Shown: positions 6,367 to 13,911 of the stretch, piece after piece
Numbering within the stretch: the stretch's first letter is position 1
How the letters are laid out: every line of letters starts with the position of its first letter
Source of the DNA: a virus
Reading direction: 5' to 3' (one strand)
IMG/VR virus record: IMGVR_UViG_3300010885_042814
Coordinates: 1 to 31,708 of that record
DNA: 31,708 nucleotides
Made by a program: the position numbers and the translations under genes
Notes under the pieces: model-generated
Told to the model about the DNA's origin: nothing
Seen by the model: only the letters and a program-made list of their open reading frames with translations
The model's database searches: none

Positions 6367-9300
6367 GTTAGGTAAGGCAACATATGAGATTGTCTTAAAC
6401 ACAAGGAAGTTCGAGCGTGATCTGAAGAAGACAGAGAAGGAGACCGATCGCTCAACGAAGAATATGAGCAGCGACTTCCGTGACGCGGAGTCAAGTGTCG
6501 ATTCACTCATCTCCAAGATCGGTAGAACGGGCACAGGGATTCGATCTATGTCTCGAGGCGCAGAACGAGACTTCAACGCTCTCGAGCGGAAGATAAAGAA
6601 ACTCAACCGTTCAGACCTTGACGTGCAAGTGAACCTCGGTCTCGATCGCACTCTACGGGACCTCAACACGCTTAGAGGACGACTACTCGACCTGCACGAA
6701 AGATCCTATGATGTTGACGTCAATGTCCGCGGAAGCGCATTCGCAGAGCTTGCAGCGATTCGCCTTGAGATGGTCGGGCTGAACAAGCACATCCTTGTGT
6801 CGCGCAATGGCTTCGGGATGATGTCGAGAATCTTCGGGCGCGGTGGCGTCGTTATGCGCGGCGCGATCAGTGGAGTGACGAATGCTTTTGAGTTCCTGGG
6901 CAAAGGCATCTCGTTCATTGGTGACATTGGATCAAAAGTGTTTGAAGCGCTCCAAGGTCCAATCGGCAAAGTTGGCATGGGTGTCTTTAGCTTGTCGTCA
7001 AAGCTTGGCGAGCTACTCCCGTTCCTTGGTCGGCTTGGGCCGCTACTCGGCGTGATCATCGCAGCCGTGGCTCTTCTTATCGCTGGCATCGTAGCTCTCA
7101 TTCCGCTCATCGTTGCGTGGGTAGCGTCTCTTGGGCAAGCAATCGTTGCGGTCGGTGCACTTGGCGTAGCTCTTATTGCTCTCCTGCTGCCAGCTCTTGC
7201 CGGGGGCGGCGCAGCCATACTTCGCTTCAAAGACACTGTGGAAGACGCTGGGTCTGCGGCGTCAAAGCTTAAAGACGCAGCAAAGAGTCTCGCAACAACT
7301 TTCAAAGACGTCACTGCCGGTGGCGCCGACGCTGCTCTCCTAGGCATACGCGACGCAGTGACTATGCTTGAGCCAATGCTTCGGAAGCTCAAGGATAACT
7401 TCACAGCTCTTGGCCAGTCCATAGGCAACATGGTCCGCTACTTGGGTCAGCAGTTTAGCAGTCCATTCTTTACCGAAGCTTTCGGGAAGCTGTTAAACGC
7501 TGGGCGTAAAGCTTTCGGACCTTTGGGCAAGATCATTGTGAACCTGTCGAAAGTGCTCACTAACATTGCTGTCGCTGCCATGCCTTACTTGCTCGCTGGC
7601 TTCCGTGCGATTGCTGGCGGCTTGAAAGGATGGGCACAAGGTACATCAAACACAAAGAAACTCAGCAACACAATCGGTGGACTCGTAGAGCATCTCTCTG
7701 TGTGGTGGGACCTCTTGAAGAACATTGCTGGAATGTTCGGCGACCTCTTTGGGCTGGTGGCAGACGAAGGAAAGGGCGCCACATCATGGCTCAACGACGC
7801 TGTGGTTCAGCTGCGTGAGTTCATCAACTCAGACTTAGGCAAGTCAGCGATTAAGACTTTCTTCCAAGAGATGATCCCGCTTGCTGTTGAGTTCCTTGGG
7901 TTCGTTGGGAAACTCATCGTGCTCTTCCTTCAGTTTGTTCAGTTTGCGGCGCCCGCGTTCACCGGTATCTTTAAGATCTTCAACTTCGTGCTTGACGTCT
8001 TGAACTTCATCATGGTGTATCTGAACAAGCTTCCGACTTTCGTCAAGGGGTTTGCTGTTCCGTTCTCGTTCATTCCTAAAGTGATCAACTTAATCATCAC
8101 CGTTGTGAAGCTGCTCGTGTCGGTTATGGCGTCCGCGGCCAAGTCGGTCGCAAGCGCGTGGGCAGCAGCAAGAGGGTCTCTTGCCGTAGTGTGGAACGCA
8201 ATCAGAAACATCGCTGTGAACACATGGGCAAAAGTTAAGAACGCTGTGGTGAACTCTGTTCGGTCAGCGGTGAACTGGCTTAAGACTGCGTGGACGAACG
8301 TAAAGGGATTCCTCGCAAGTCTGTGGGCCAGCATGAAAGCTGGGGTCGTCAACTTCGCAAAGGGCTTGAGAGATGGTGTGGTCAATGCTGTGAAGGGCGG
8401 GCTTAACGAAGTCATCAGCTTCTTGAACAGCGTCATTGGGATCTTGAACAAGTTGCCATTCATAGAGATTGGAACGATCGGATCTGTCGGCGGCGGAAGT
8501 AGCGGAAAGACTGGAACAACTGCTGGGCGAAGCATGGGAGTCGTTCGCAACCGAGCAACAGGAGGCAACTACGCGCCGCAAGCACTTGCGCGAGGAGGGC
8601 GCGTCAATCAGCCAACCGCAATCGTTGGCGAAGAAGCACCGGCTCATCCAGAGTTTGTGATTGCGACGAATCCAGCATACCGCTCCAGAAACATTCAGTA
8701 CTGGATGCAAGCAGGACACATGCTTGGCGTCCCAGGCTATGCTGAGGGCGGAATCATGGGCGCGCTGTCAGACGTCGCAGGCGTGATCGCGGGCGCTGTG
8801 AATCCTGTGAGTCTTGCGTCGAAAGTTCTTGGGACACTTCCATCCCCAGCAGGCGCGATGCCAGGATGGCTTGAGCCGATGGGAGCAGGCATACTTGGTA
8901 AAGCAAAAGACTGGGTGATGGAGAAAGCCAGCGTCACAAACCTGCTTAGCTCTGTCATTTCATCAATGGGCGGAGCAGGATCGTTTGAGAGCTGGGTAGA
9001 CTCACACACCGTCGCAACAACCAATGCAGTAGGTCAGCGGTTCGGCCTCTCGATGACGTCAGGATATAGAAGTCCCGGGCACAACAAAGCTGTGGGCGGA
9101 GTCTCTAACTCCCTTCACACTCATGGGTCGCCGTCAAATCCTGGAGCAACAGACTCAGTTGGCTCTTCAAGCGGCATGTCGTCAGCGATGAGCTTTGCTC
9201 GTTCAAACATTCCACTTAACGAACTTCTTACTCATGATGTTGGCTCTGGTCTCCACATGCACATGGGGTTCTTTGCGAAGGGCGGAAAGGTTGGCGACAA

Positions 9301-10165
9301 GAAGAAAGAGAAGCGCATCAAGGGATTCACAGCGCAGGAGTCAAAGCAGATCCGTGCACTTCAAGATGCGTACCGAGCAGCTCTCGGGACGAGGGGCATT
9401 GGTGATGACTTAACCACACTTGCTAATCTCCAAGACTACATGCGGACGCACCGCAGGAGTAAGCCTATTCAGCCGGGGCCAGATAATCCGTTCTTACCTG
9501 ACCCTGCTGCTGTTGTCGCGGGAATGCTTAAGCGCTCAGGACAGAGTCGTGGAGACCTTATGACAATGCTAGCAATGGCCGGTGGCACCCGAGGGTTCAC
9601 TGACGATTATGCGGTGATGCGTCTCATAATCCAGCAGAGCCAAGGTCGTGTGGCGCAGACGCAAGCAGACCTTAGCCGCGGGAAGAAGATACTTGACGAC
9701 TTGCGTAATAAGAGAGACGATGCTAAAGACGCAATGAAAGACGGTAAGACAGCAAAAGCGCGTGCTGCTGCCGCAGACAGATACAAGAGACTCAACAAGT
9801 CCATTGAGGCCGCAAAGACTTTCGTTAAGCTCCAGCAAGGAACGCTTAAGACAAGCCAGAGCACTCTTGACTCAGACATGATTCGTTATGGTCAAGCACT
9901 TACACCGTTCTGGGACTTCAGGTCAACTGCTAACCAATGGCCGGTGCCGCTCGCAAAGGGCGGTGTTGTGTCGTCGCCTACGCTGGCTCTCGTTGGTGAA
10001 GCAGGCACAGAGATTGTTGCGCCAGAGAACATGCTTCGCGAGATCGTGAGCGAAGGCGGGAGTAAGCGTGACGTGACTCTCAACTACACATTCACACAAG
10101 CGCCCGAGGATCCGTACACGCTACTGCGGCAGAGCGAGTTCGCTGCTAGGAGCGCGTTCAGCTGA
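6359..10165 (+). CDS. Tape measure protein with embedded M15-like peptidase
   Basis: A 1268-residue protein that sets tail length. ATG 6359 is preferred over GTG 6353 because GAGGAGGT (6343-6350) is then eight bases away. Order of regions: coiled coil (about 1-140), hydrophobic segments (about 150-310, including a long Leu/Ile/Val/Ala stretch around 225-290), further helices, Gly/Ser-rich linker (about 700), a GG-x-x-x-x-P-T-x-x-VGE repeat near 745 and again near 1200, and between them a peptidase-like domain (about 870-970). That domain has SGYRS (about 898), SLHTHG, GATD and HMHMGF, the order of the zinc ligands in M15-type D-Ala-D-Ala peptidases. An extra loop separates the first His from the Asp. 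It could open peptidoglycan during DNA entry. Confidence 0.85.
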   Translation: MPELGKATYEIVLNTRKFERDLKKTEKETDRSTKNMSSDFRDAESSVDSLISKIGRTGTGIRSMSRGAERDFNALERKIKKLNRSDLDVQVNLGLDRTLRDLNTLRGRLLDLHERSYDVDVNVRGSAFAELAAIRLEMVGLNKHILVSRNGFGMMSRIFGRGGVVMRGAISGVTNAFEFLGKGISFIGDIGSKVFEALQGPIGKVGMGVFSLSSKLGELLPFLGRLGPLLGVIIAAVALLIAGIVALIPLIVAWVASLGQAIVAVGALGVALIALLLPALAGGGAAILRFKDTVEDAGSAASKLKDAAKSLATTFKDVTAGGADAALLGIRDAVTMLEPMLRKLKDNFTALGQSIGNMVRYLGQQFSSPFFTEAFGKLLNAGRKAFGPLGKIIVNLSKVLTNIAVAAMPYLLAGFRAIAGGLKGWAQGTSNTKKLSNTIGGLVEHLSVWWDLLKNIAGMFGDLFGLVADEGKGATSWLNDAVVQLREFINSDLGKSAIKTFFQEMIPLAVEFLGFVGKLIVLFLQFVQFAAPAFTGIFKIFNFVLDVLNFIMVYLNKLPTFVKGFAVPFSFIPKVINLIITVVKLLVSVMASAAKSVASAWAAARGSLAVVWNAIRNIAVNTWAKVKNAVVNSVRSAVNWLKTAWTNVKGFLASLWASMKAGVVNFAKGLRDGVVNAVKGGLNEVISFLNSVIGILNKLPFIEIGTIGSVGGGSSGKTGTTAGRSMGVVRNRATGGNYAPQALARGGRVNQPTAIVGEEAPAHPEFVIATNPAYRSRNIQYWMQAGHMLGVPGYAEGGIMGALSDVAGVIAGAVNPVSLASKVLGTLPSPAGAMPGWLEPMGAGILGKAKDWVMEKASVTNLLSSVISSMGGAGSFESWVDSHTVATTNAVGQRFGLSMTSGYRSPGHNKAVGGVSNSLHTHGSPSNPGATDSVGSSSGMSSAMSFARSNIPLNELLTHDVGSGLHMHMGFFAKGGKVGDKKKEKRIKGFTAQESKQIRALQDAYRAALGTRGIGDDLTTLANLQDYMRTHRRSKPIQPGPDNPFLPDPAAVVAGMLKRSGQSRGDLMTMLAMAGGTRGFTDDYAVMRLIIQQSQGRVAQTQADLSRGKKILDDLRNKRDDAKDAMKDGKTAKARAAAADRYKRLNKSIEAAKTFVKLQQGTLKTSQSTLDSDMIRYGQALTPFWDFRSTANQWPVPLAKGGVVSSPTLALVGEAGTEIVAPENMLREIVSEGGSKRDVTLNYTFTQAPEDPYTLLRQSEFAARSAFS

Positions 10166-11067
10166 TGGAGTATGGAGTCCGCATGACGCTTGAGAGCAGC
10201 TATGGCACTCTCTACTTGAACAAAGAGCCAGCGCTAAGTTCTGACGCTACGTCGTACATCCACCTCTCTAAGTTTGATGGCGCAGATGGCGCCGACCTTC
10301 GGTTCACATCGCTTGACATTCCGCAACGCGATGGATCTGTTGTGTACGACTCGTTCGAAGGGTCTAAGACCCTTGCGATGGAAGGTGTCCTTATGAGCGC
10401 AACGCGGAGTGGCCGTGCTGCTCTTGCTCGAGAGCTCCGTGCGCACGCACGCGCGCTGAGCAAGTCTTCTGGGACACTGAAGTTCTGGACATCTGATTAT
10501 CTTGCTGGGCAGCAGATGACTGTTCGTCTTGCTGACCGCTTAACCGTTCAGGGCAGCAGGCCGACGAAAGAGTTCCTCTTGCCGCTTGTGGCTGAGGACC
10601 CACGCATTTACTCGCAGACACAGCAGAGCCAAGACACTGAGTTTGTGCTTGCTGGTGGTGGCGGCGGCCTTGTGTTTCCTGCCACACTTAACATCACGTT
10701 CGCAGAAGGAAGCTCTGACGGCGCGGGCACGTTCACCAATGGCGGTGATGCTCCGTCGTACCCTGTTGTTCAGATTCACGGACCCATCACTTCACCAGTC
10801 TTGCGCAACGTCACCACCGGAAAGACGATGTTCATCAACTCGGGCGGCCTCTCTATCGCAGCTGGAAGCTACGCGGAAGTTGACATGCTTAACGAGACGA
10901 TACGTCTAAACGGCTCAGCAAGCCAGCCGCTTGTTGCTTACGTGAACGAGCTTACATCTTCGTTCTGGCCGCTTGAGCCTGGTGCCAACACCATACGTCT
11001 CTCAGGGGACAATCCAAGTGGGACGACAACGATGGCGCGCGTGATCTGGCGCGACGCTTGGAGCTAA
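10165..11067 (+). CDS. Distal tail (Dit-like) protein
   Basis: A 300-residue protein following the tape measure, the usual place of Dit. The N-terminal half resembles the phage tail Dit fold: short strands with DIPQRDGSVVYDSFEGSKTL and a helix region RELRAHARALSKSSG, then the LPLVAEDPRIYS segment that closes this domain. The C-terminal half (about 165-300) is beta-rich and contains SYPVVQIHGPI, similar to a carbohydrate-binding galectin-like Dit extension. The start overlaps the tape measure stop (TGATG). A second ATG at 10183 has a better spaced GGAG (10174-10177), so the protein may begin six residues later. Confidence 0.7.
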   Translation: MEYGVRMTLESSYGTLYLNKEPALSSDATSYIHLSKFDGADGADLRFTSLDIPQRDGSVVYDSFEGSKTLAMEGVLMSATRSGRAALARELRAHARALSKSSGTLKFWTSDYLAGQQMTVRLADRLTVQGSRPTKEFLLPLVAEDPRIYSQTQQSQDTEFVLAGGGGGLVFPATLNITFAEGSSDGAGTFTNGGDAPSYPVVQIHGPITSPVLRNVTTGKTMFINSGGLSIAAGSYAEVDMLNETIRLNGSASQPLVAYVNELTSSFWPLEPGANTIRLSGDNPSGTTTMARVIWRDAWS

Positions 11068-12243
11068 GTGGCTGGGCCCGGGACAAACCGCTCGCCTGCG
11101 AGCCGGCAGTGGAAGGTGTTCATTTGCGACTTGAACGGCCGCAAGATTGAAGACATCACGTCGGTCACTAGAGACAAGAAGTACTCTGAAGTCTTGAACA
11201 CTCCTTCGCAGTTCTCTTTCACCGCAGACACCGCGAACGAAAAGCTATCGCAACTTCACAGCGATGGACGTCCTGTGCTTGACTCGTTGTGCCGTGTTGT
11301 GAAAGCGTACCGATCTGAGTACAACGAGTCAACTCTCGAGGATGAGTTTGTGCTGCGGTTTGCTGGGAGGGTCTGGTCGCTTGAAGACGTCGGCGACGAC
11401 AACACCTATTCAGCTGCGGTGGTCTGCTACGACGCTCTCCACATGCTCTCAAAGCGTGTGTGCCTTAACTCTGTTGGGTCGCCGTTCTCAGTCTCGTTCT
11501 CAGGCGGAGGCACAAGCACTCTTACGACGCTCATTGATCGAACGAACACTTACGCTGGTCATTGCGGTCTTGGGACAGGCGGAACGATTAACACTTCGCC
11601 GTCTCAGACAGTTGACTGGTCGCTCAAGAAAGTAAGCGAGGCTGTCTCAGAGTTGACGTCTGCGGACGTTGGCTTTGACATCAGCATCACACCGCTTGAC
11701 ACAGAGACTGGGATCTTGGGCAACTTGAACTGCTACTACCCAGCGCGAGGAAGCAGGCAAGACGGCGCACTCCTCGGTTGGCGAGCGCTGCCACACAACC
11801 TCTTAAGTGTGAACCGCGTCTTCGACCCAGAGCTTGCGGCTAACGTGATCTGGGGTGTAGGCACAGCAACAGTTGGCGACGACCAAGTCACCACGAACTT
11901 TGTGGATGACGACGAGAGTTCATTCTCAACGTTCGGGCAGCTTGAAGAGATTGTTGAGTACCAAGACGTGAACAACATCACATACCTCGAGACGCTCGTT
12001 GGCGCAGACCTCATTGCTCGACGACCTCCGACGGAGACACTTGCTTTTGTGCCAACTCCAACGAGCAACTCTCCTGAGCCGTGGAGCGACTTCGTGACGG
12101 GAGACTCCATAACCGTCCGCATCGGGAGTGACTTGCGCGGTGGACTCCGGAGGTATCAGCGCATCTTTGGCTTTGGCTTGGACATCTCAAACGACACAAG
12201 CATTGAGACAATGACCTTTGTCTTGACGGAGAGTGGCGCATGA
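11068..12243 (+). CDS. Minor tail protein, Tal/baseplate-hub-like
   Basis: A 391-residue protein starting with GTG, with GGAG shortly upstream in the end of the Dit gene. It opens with a strand-rich segment (WKVFICDLNGRKIEDITSVTRDKKY) typical of hub proteins that cap the tube, followed by VLNTPSQFSFTAD and a region with FAGRVWSLEDVGDDNTYSAAV that looks like the gp27-type hub fold. It should sit at the tail tip, below Dit. No peptidase motif is seen in it. The family call rests on gene order and the N-terminal pattern. Confidence 0.65.
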   Translation: MAGPGTNRSPASRQWKVFICDLNGRKIEDITSVTRDKKYSEVLNTPSQFSFTADTANEKLSQLHSDGRPVLDSLCRVVKAYRSEYNESTLEDEFVLRFAGRVWSLEDVGDDNTYSAAVVCYDALHMLSKRVCLNSVGSPFSVSFSGGGTSTLTTLIDRTNTYAGHCGLGTGGTINTSPSQTVDWSLKKVSEAVSELTSADVGFDISITPLDTETGILGNLNCYYPARGSRQDGALLGWRALPHNLLSVNRVFDPELAANVIWGVGTATVGDDQVTTNFVDDDESSFSTFGQLEEIVEYQDVNNITYLETLVGADLIARRPPTETLAFVPTPTSNSPEPWSDFVTGDSITVRIGSDLRGGLRRYQRIFGFGLDISNDTSIETMTFVLTESGA

Positions 12244-12911
12244 GGATTCACAGACGGTACGCACCGCTGCTGCGCGGTGGCGGCAAAGGCGGAGTGTCGC
12301 CAACAGTCATTCAAGATCTGCAGCGCGGACAGCGTCAGCGCGAAACAACAAGACCCGCAACAATCGGGTGGTCTGACGGAACAACGACACGCACACGCAT
12401 CGGGCGGCACACCACGACAGAATATGGGCTGCGAGTCTGGGACTCTGCCGGCGTGCTTGACCATGACTTCACTGGGAAGACACCGCAGGCGCGTGGAGTC
12501 TCAGCGAGCGCTTCGCTTGCGTCAGGGACAACGCCCGTTGTGCGAACGCTTGGCACAATCACGTATGACACTGACACGTTCTACACTGCTTCGCCTTCAT
12601 CACGCTTCGTTGTTCCAAGCGGAATGGGTGGACTCTACATGGTCACAGCGCAGATGGTGTTCGCAGCCGCTGGCGGCGGCAACGTTCGCGCGTGCGTGAT
12701 TCTTGTGGATGGGACATACGAGTTCGAGAACAGAGCTGTTGGGCAAGCAGGAGGCTTTCCAACCGCGCGTGAAACAAGAGTCTCTACGAGCGGTCTTGTG
12801 AGTCTTGCGGCTGCGCAATATGTGCAGCTCGCAGCAGAGCAAGATTCTGGCGGAGCACTTAATGTCAGTGGACACATCGAGATTGCGCGTGTCGGGTCTC
12901 TCCCGTCGTAG
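12240..12911 (+). CDS. Minor tail protein with C1q/TNF-like C-terminal domain
   Basis: A 223-residue protein. The first 90 residues are Thr/Arg/Gly-rich and may attach to the tail tip. From about residue 110 on it has SRFVVPSGMGGLYMVTAQMVFAA, then RACVILVDGTYEF and YVQLAAEQDSGGALNVSG, the strand order of a C1q/TNF-like jelly roll that forms trimers in many phage receptor-binding tips. It starts at ATG overlapping the hub stop by four bases. It is the last tail gene before the holin candidate and is a plausible host-binding protein. Confidence 0.6.
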   Translation: MRIHRRYAPLLRGGGKGGVSPTVIQDLQRGQRQRETTRPATIGWSDGTTTRTRIGRHTTTEYGLRVWDSAGVLDHDFTGKTPQARGVSASASLASGTTPVVRTLGTITYDTDTFYTASPSSRFVVPSGMGGLYMVTAQMVFAAAGGGNVRACVILVDGTYEFENRAVGQAGGFPTARETRVSTSGLVSLAAAQYVQLAAEQDSGGALNVSGHIEIARVGSLPS

Positions 12912-12917
12912 CCGCAC

Positions 12918-12929
12918 TACGATAAAGGT
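12918..12929 (+). promoter_or_regulatory. Candidate leaderless promoter before the holin gene
   Basis: CCGCACTACGAT holds a -10 box TACGAT (12918-12923), six bases before ATG 12930. It shares CCGCACTAC with the start at 3131 and fits the pattern CGCnCTAnnnT seen before the portal and the M15 peptidase. The intervening AAAGG could also act as a weak ribosome binding site. Confidence 0.5.
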
Positions 12930-13148
12930 ATGAACATCGTTAAGACAGCATACGAAGCAGTAAAGAGCTGGTATCACCGTGAACCTGCTCGAGTCGTCGC
13001 ACTTGCGGTGGCGGCAGTGGTTGCGCTCGCGCAACTGCTTGACCTTGGTGTTGACCAAGGAACGGTCTTCATTGTCGTTGGCACGGTGCTGGCGGTTGTG
13101 TTCGGCGGCGAGGTCACTCGTCGCAAGGTCACTCCCGTCAAGAAGTAA
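12930..13148 (+). CDS. Holin-like protein with two membrane segments
   Basis: A 72-residue protein with an N-terminal amphipathic stretch, two hydrophobic segments (about residues 21-38 and 43-60) joined by a short turn with Asp residues, and a basic C-terminal tail (RRKVTPVKK). Size, double membrane helix and charged tail fit a class II-like holin that makes holes in the cytoplasmic membrane for lysis. It stands at the end of the tail operon, while both endolysin-type enzymes are on the opposite strand about 8 kb away. Membrane topology is read from hydrophobicity only. Confidence 0.65.
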   Translation: MNIVKTAYEAVKSWYHREPARVVALAVAAVVALAQLLDLGVDQGTVFIVVGTVLAVVFGGEVTRRKVTPVKK

Positions 13149-13340
13149 GTGTGCGGAGAGCTCGCAAGCGGCGTGGGGATGTACAGCCACTCGCAGCGCG
13201 AGCTCTCCTTCATGCTCCACTGCGACCGGTGCGGGCAGCGAATCTCTGAGTTTGAGATCCGCCAGGAGTACGTTCCTGAGCCAGCTAACTTGGACTTGAC
13301 TCCAGAACAGCTCCGATTGCTGGCCCTAGAGACCAGATAA
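13149..13340 (+). CDS. Small CxxC protein of unknown function
   Basis: A 63-residue protein beginning with GTG immediately after the holin stop; ATG 13179 is another possible start. It has one CDRC pair (CxxC) in LHCDRCGQRISEFEIRQEYVPEP, resembling half of a zinc knuckle, so metal binding would need a dimer or the Cys at position 2. It is the last gene of the plus-strand operon. No family is recognised; being short and close to the operon end, it is called mainly on coding continuity. Confidence 0.5.
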   Translation: MCGELASGVGMYSHSQRELSFMLHCDRCGQRISEFEIRQEYVPEPANLDLTPEQLRLLALETR

Positions 13341-13352
13341 TCTCGCTTTCAG

Positions 13353-13380
13353 AGCCCGCAGATGACGATCTCGCGGGGCT
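13353..13380. terminator. Imperfect hairpin between converging operons
   Basis: The arms AGCCCGCAGAT (13353-13363) and ATCTCGCGGGGCT (13368-13380) pair across a GACG loop with two single-base bulges. It lies in the 86-base gap between the last plus-strand and the last minus-strand gene, where a two-way terminator is expected. There is no T run on either side, so a simple intrinsic terminator is not shown. The remaining bases to 13426 hold no gene or other clear signal. Confidence 0.4.
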
Positions 13381-13426
13381 ACAAAGCAAACTGGTTAGGT
13401 TCTACCCGAACGAACAGCCGGAGCTG

Positions 13427-13660
13427 CTAGTCACCCATCAGCTTCTCTAGCTCACGCTCAACTCGAGCGCGACGAATAACCTCGTCCTTTGTGCCAAACG
13501 GACGGGTGGCCAAGTCGTGGCGACGCTCCGCGTAGAGCTCGTCAAGGCGGGCAGTCATCCTTGACACAAGGACTGGGTCGCGCTGCTCCACGTCCTTCAG
13601 CCACTCACGCTGGCGACGGGCAGCAGCAGACTGAATCTTGCTGAGGGTAGAGCGACTCAC
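13427..13660 (-). CDS. Small basic helical protein of unknown function
   Basis: A 77-residue protein, almost wholly helical, with many Arg, Glu and Leu residues (IQSAAARRQREWLKDVEQ). It starts with GTG in a four-base GTGA overlap with the gene before it, so it is translationally coupled. It is the last gene of the portal operon. I recognise no family; location suggests a head-assembly accessory. Confidence 0.55.
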   Translation of the reverse strand: MSRSTLSKIQSAAARRQREWLKDVEQRDPVLVSRMTARLDELYAERRHDLATRPFGTKDEVIRRARVERELEKLMGD

Positions 13661-13908
13661 TCTGTGACAAGCTTTGCTCGTGAGTAAACTCCACCGCCAG
13701 CATTAAGCTCTGCAGCGAAGGCTGGAAGATACTTGTCTGGCTGGGTGCGCGGGTACCAGCTGCCATCGTCGCCAGGGACTGTGTCGCGCAAGCGAACAGC
13801 AGCGTCAGCAATCCCAGTCCCAGTGACGATGCCATCAACATCCATCGCAATGCCAGCCAGTTCGTACTCGCCAGTCTCTGTGTTCAAGTTGTAAAGCTCT
13901 ACTTTCAT
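13657..13908 (-). CDS. Small protein of the portal operon, unknown function
   Basis: An 83-residue protein with alternating short strands and turns: an N-terminal MKVELYNLNTETGEYEL strand pair, then GIVTGTGIADAAVRLRDTVPG and a tail with YLPAFAAEL. GGAGGA inside the last codons of the kinase-like gene, seven bases before ATG 13908, is a good ribosome binding site. It is coupled to the following gene by GTGA. No family is recognised. Confidence 0.6.
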   Translation of the reverse strand: MKVELYNLNTETGEYELAGIAMDVDGIVTGTGIADAAVRLRDTVPGDDGSWYPRTQPDKYLPAFAAELNAGGGVYSRAKLVTE

Positions 13909-13911
13909 GCG

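Noticed and set aside
6706-7431. Minus-strand open frame of 241 codons inside the tape measure
   Set aside because: Antisense to the tape measure; its Ser/Arg/Pro/Ala-rich sequence is what the complementary frame of hydrophobic helices gives.
7939-8568. Minus-strand open frame of 209 codons inside the tape measure
   Set aside because: Antisense shadow; no start signal and no recognisable domain.
13381-13426. Second hairpin (GTTC/GAAC) in the convergent gap
   Set aside because: Only four base pairs, no T run; not strong enough to report.
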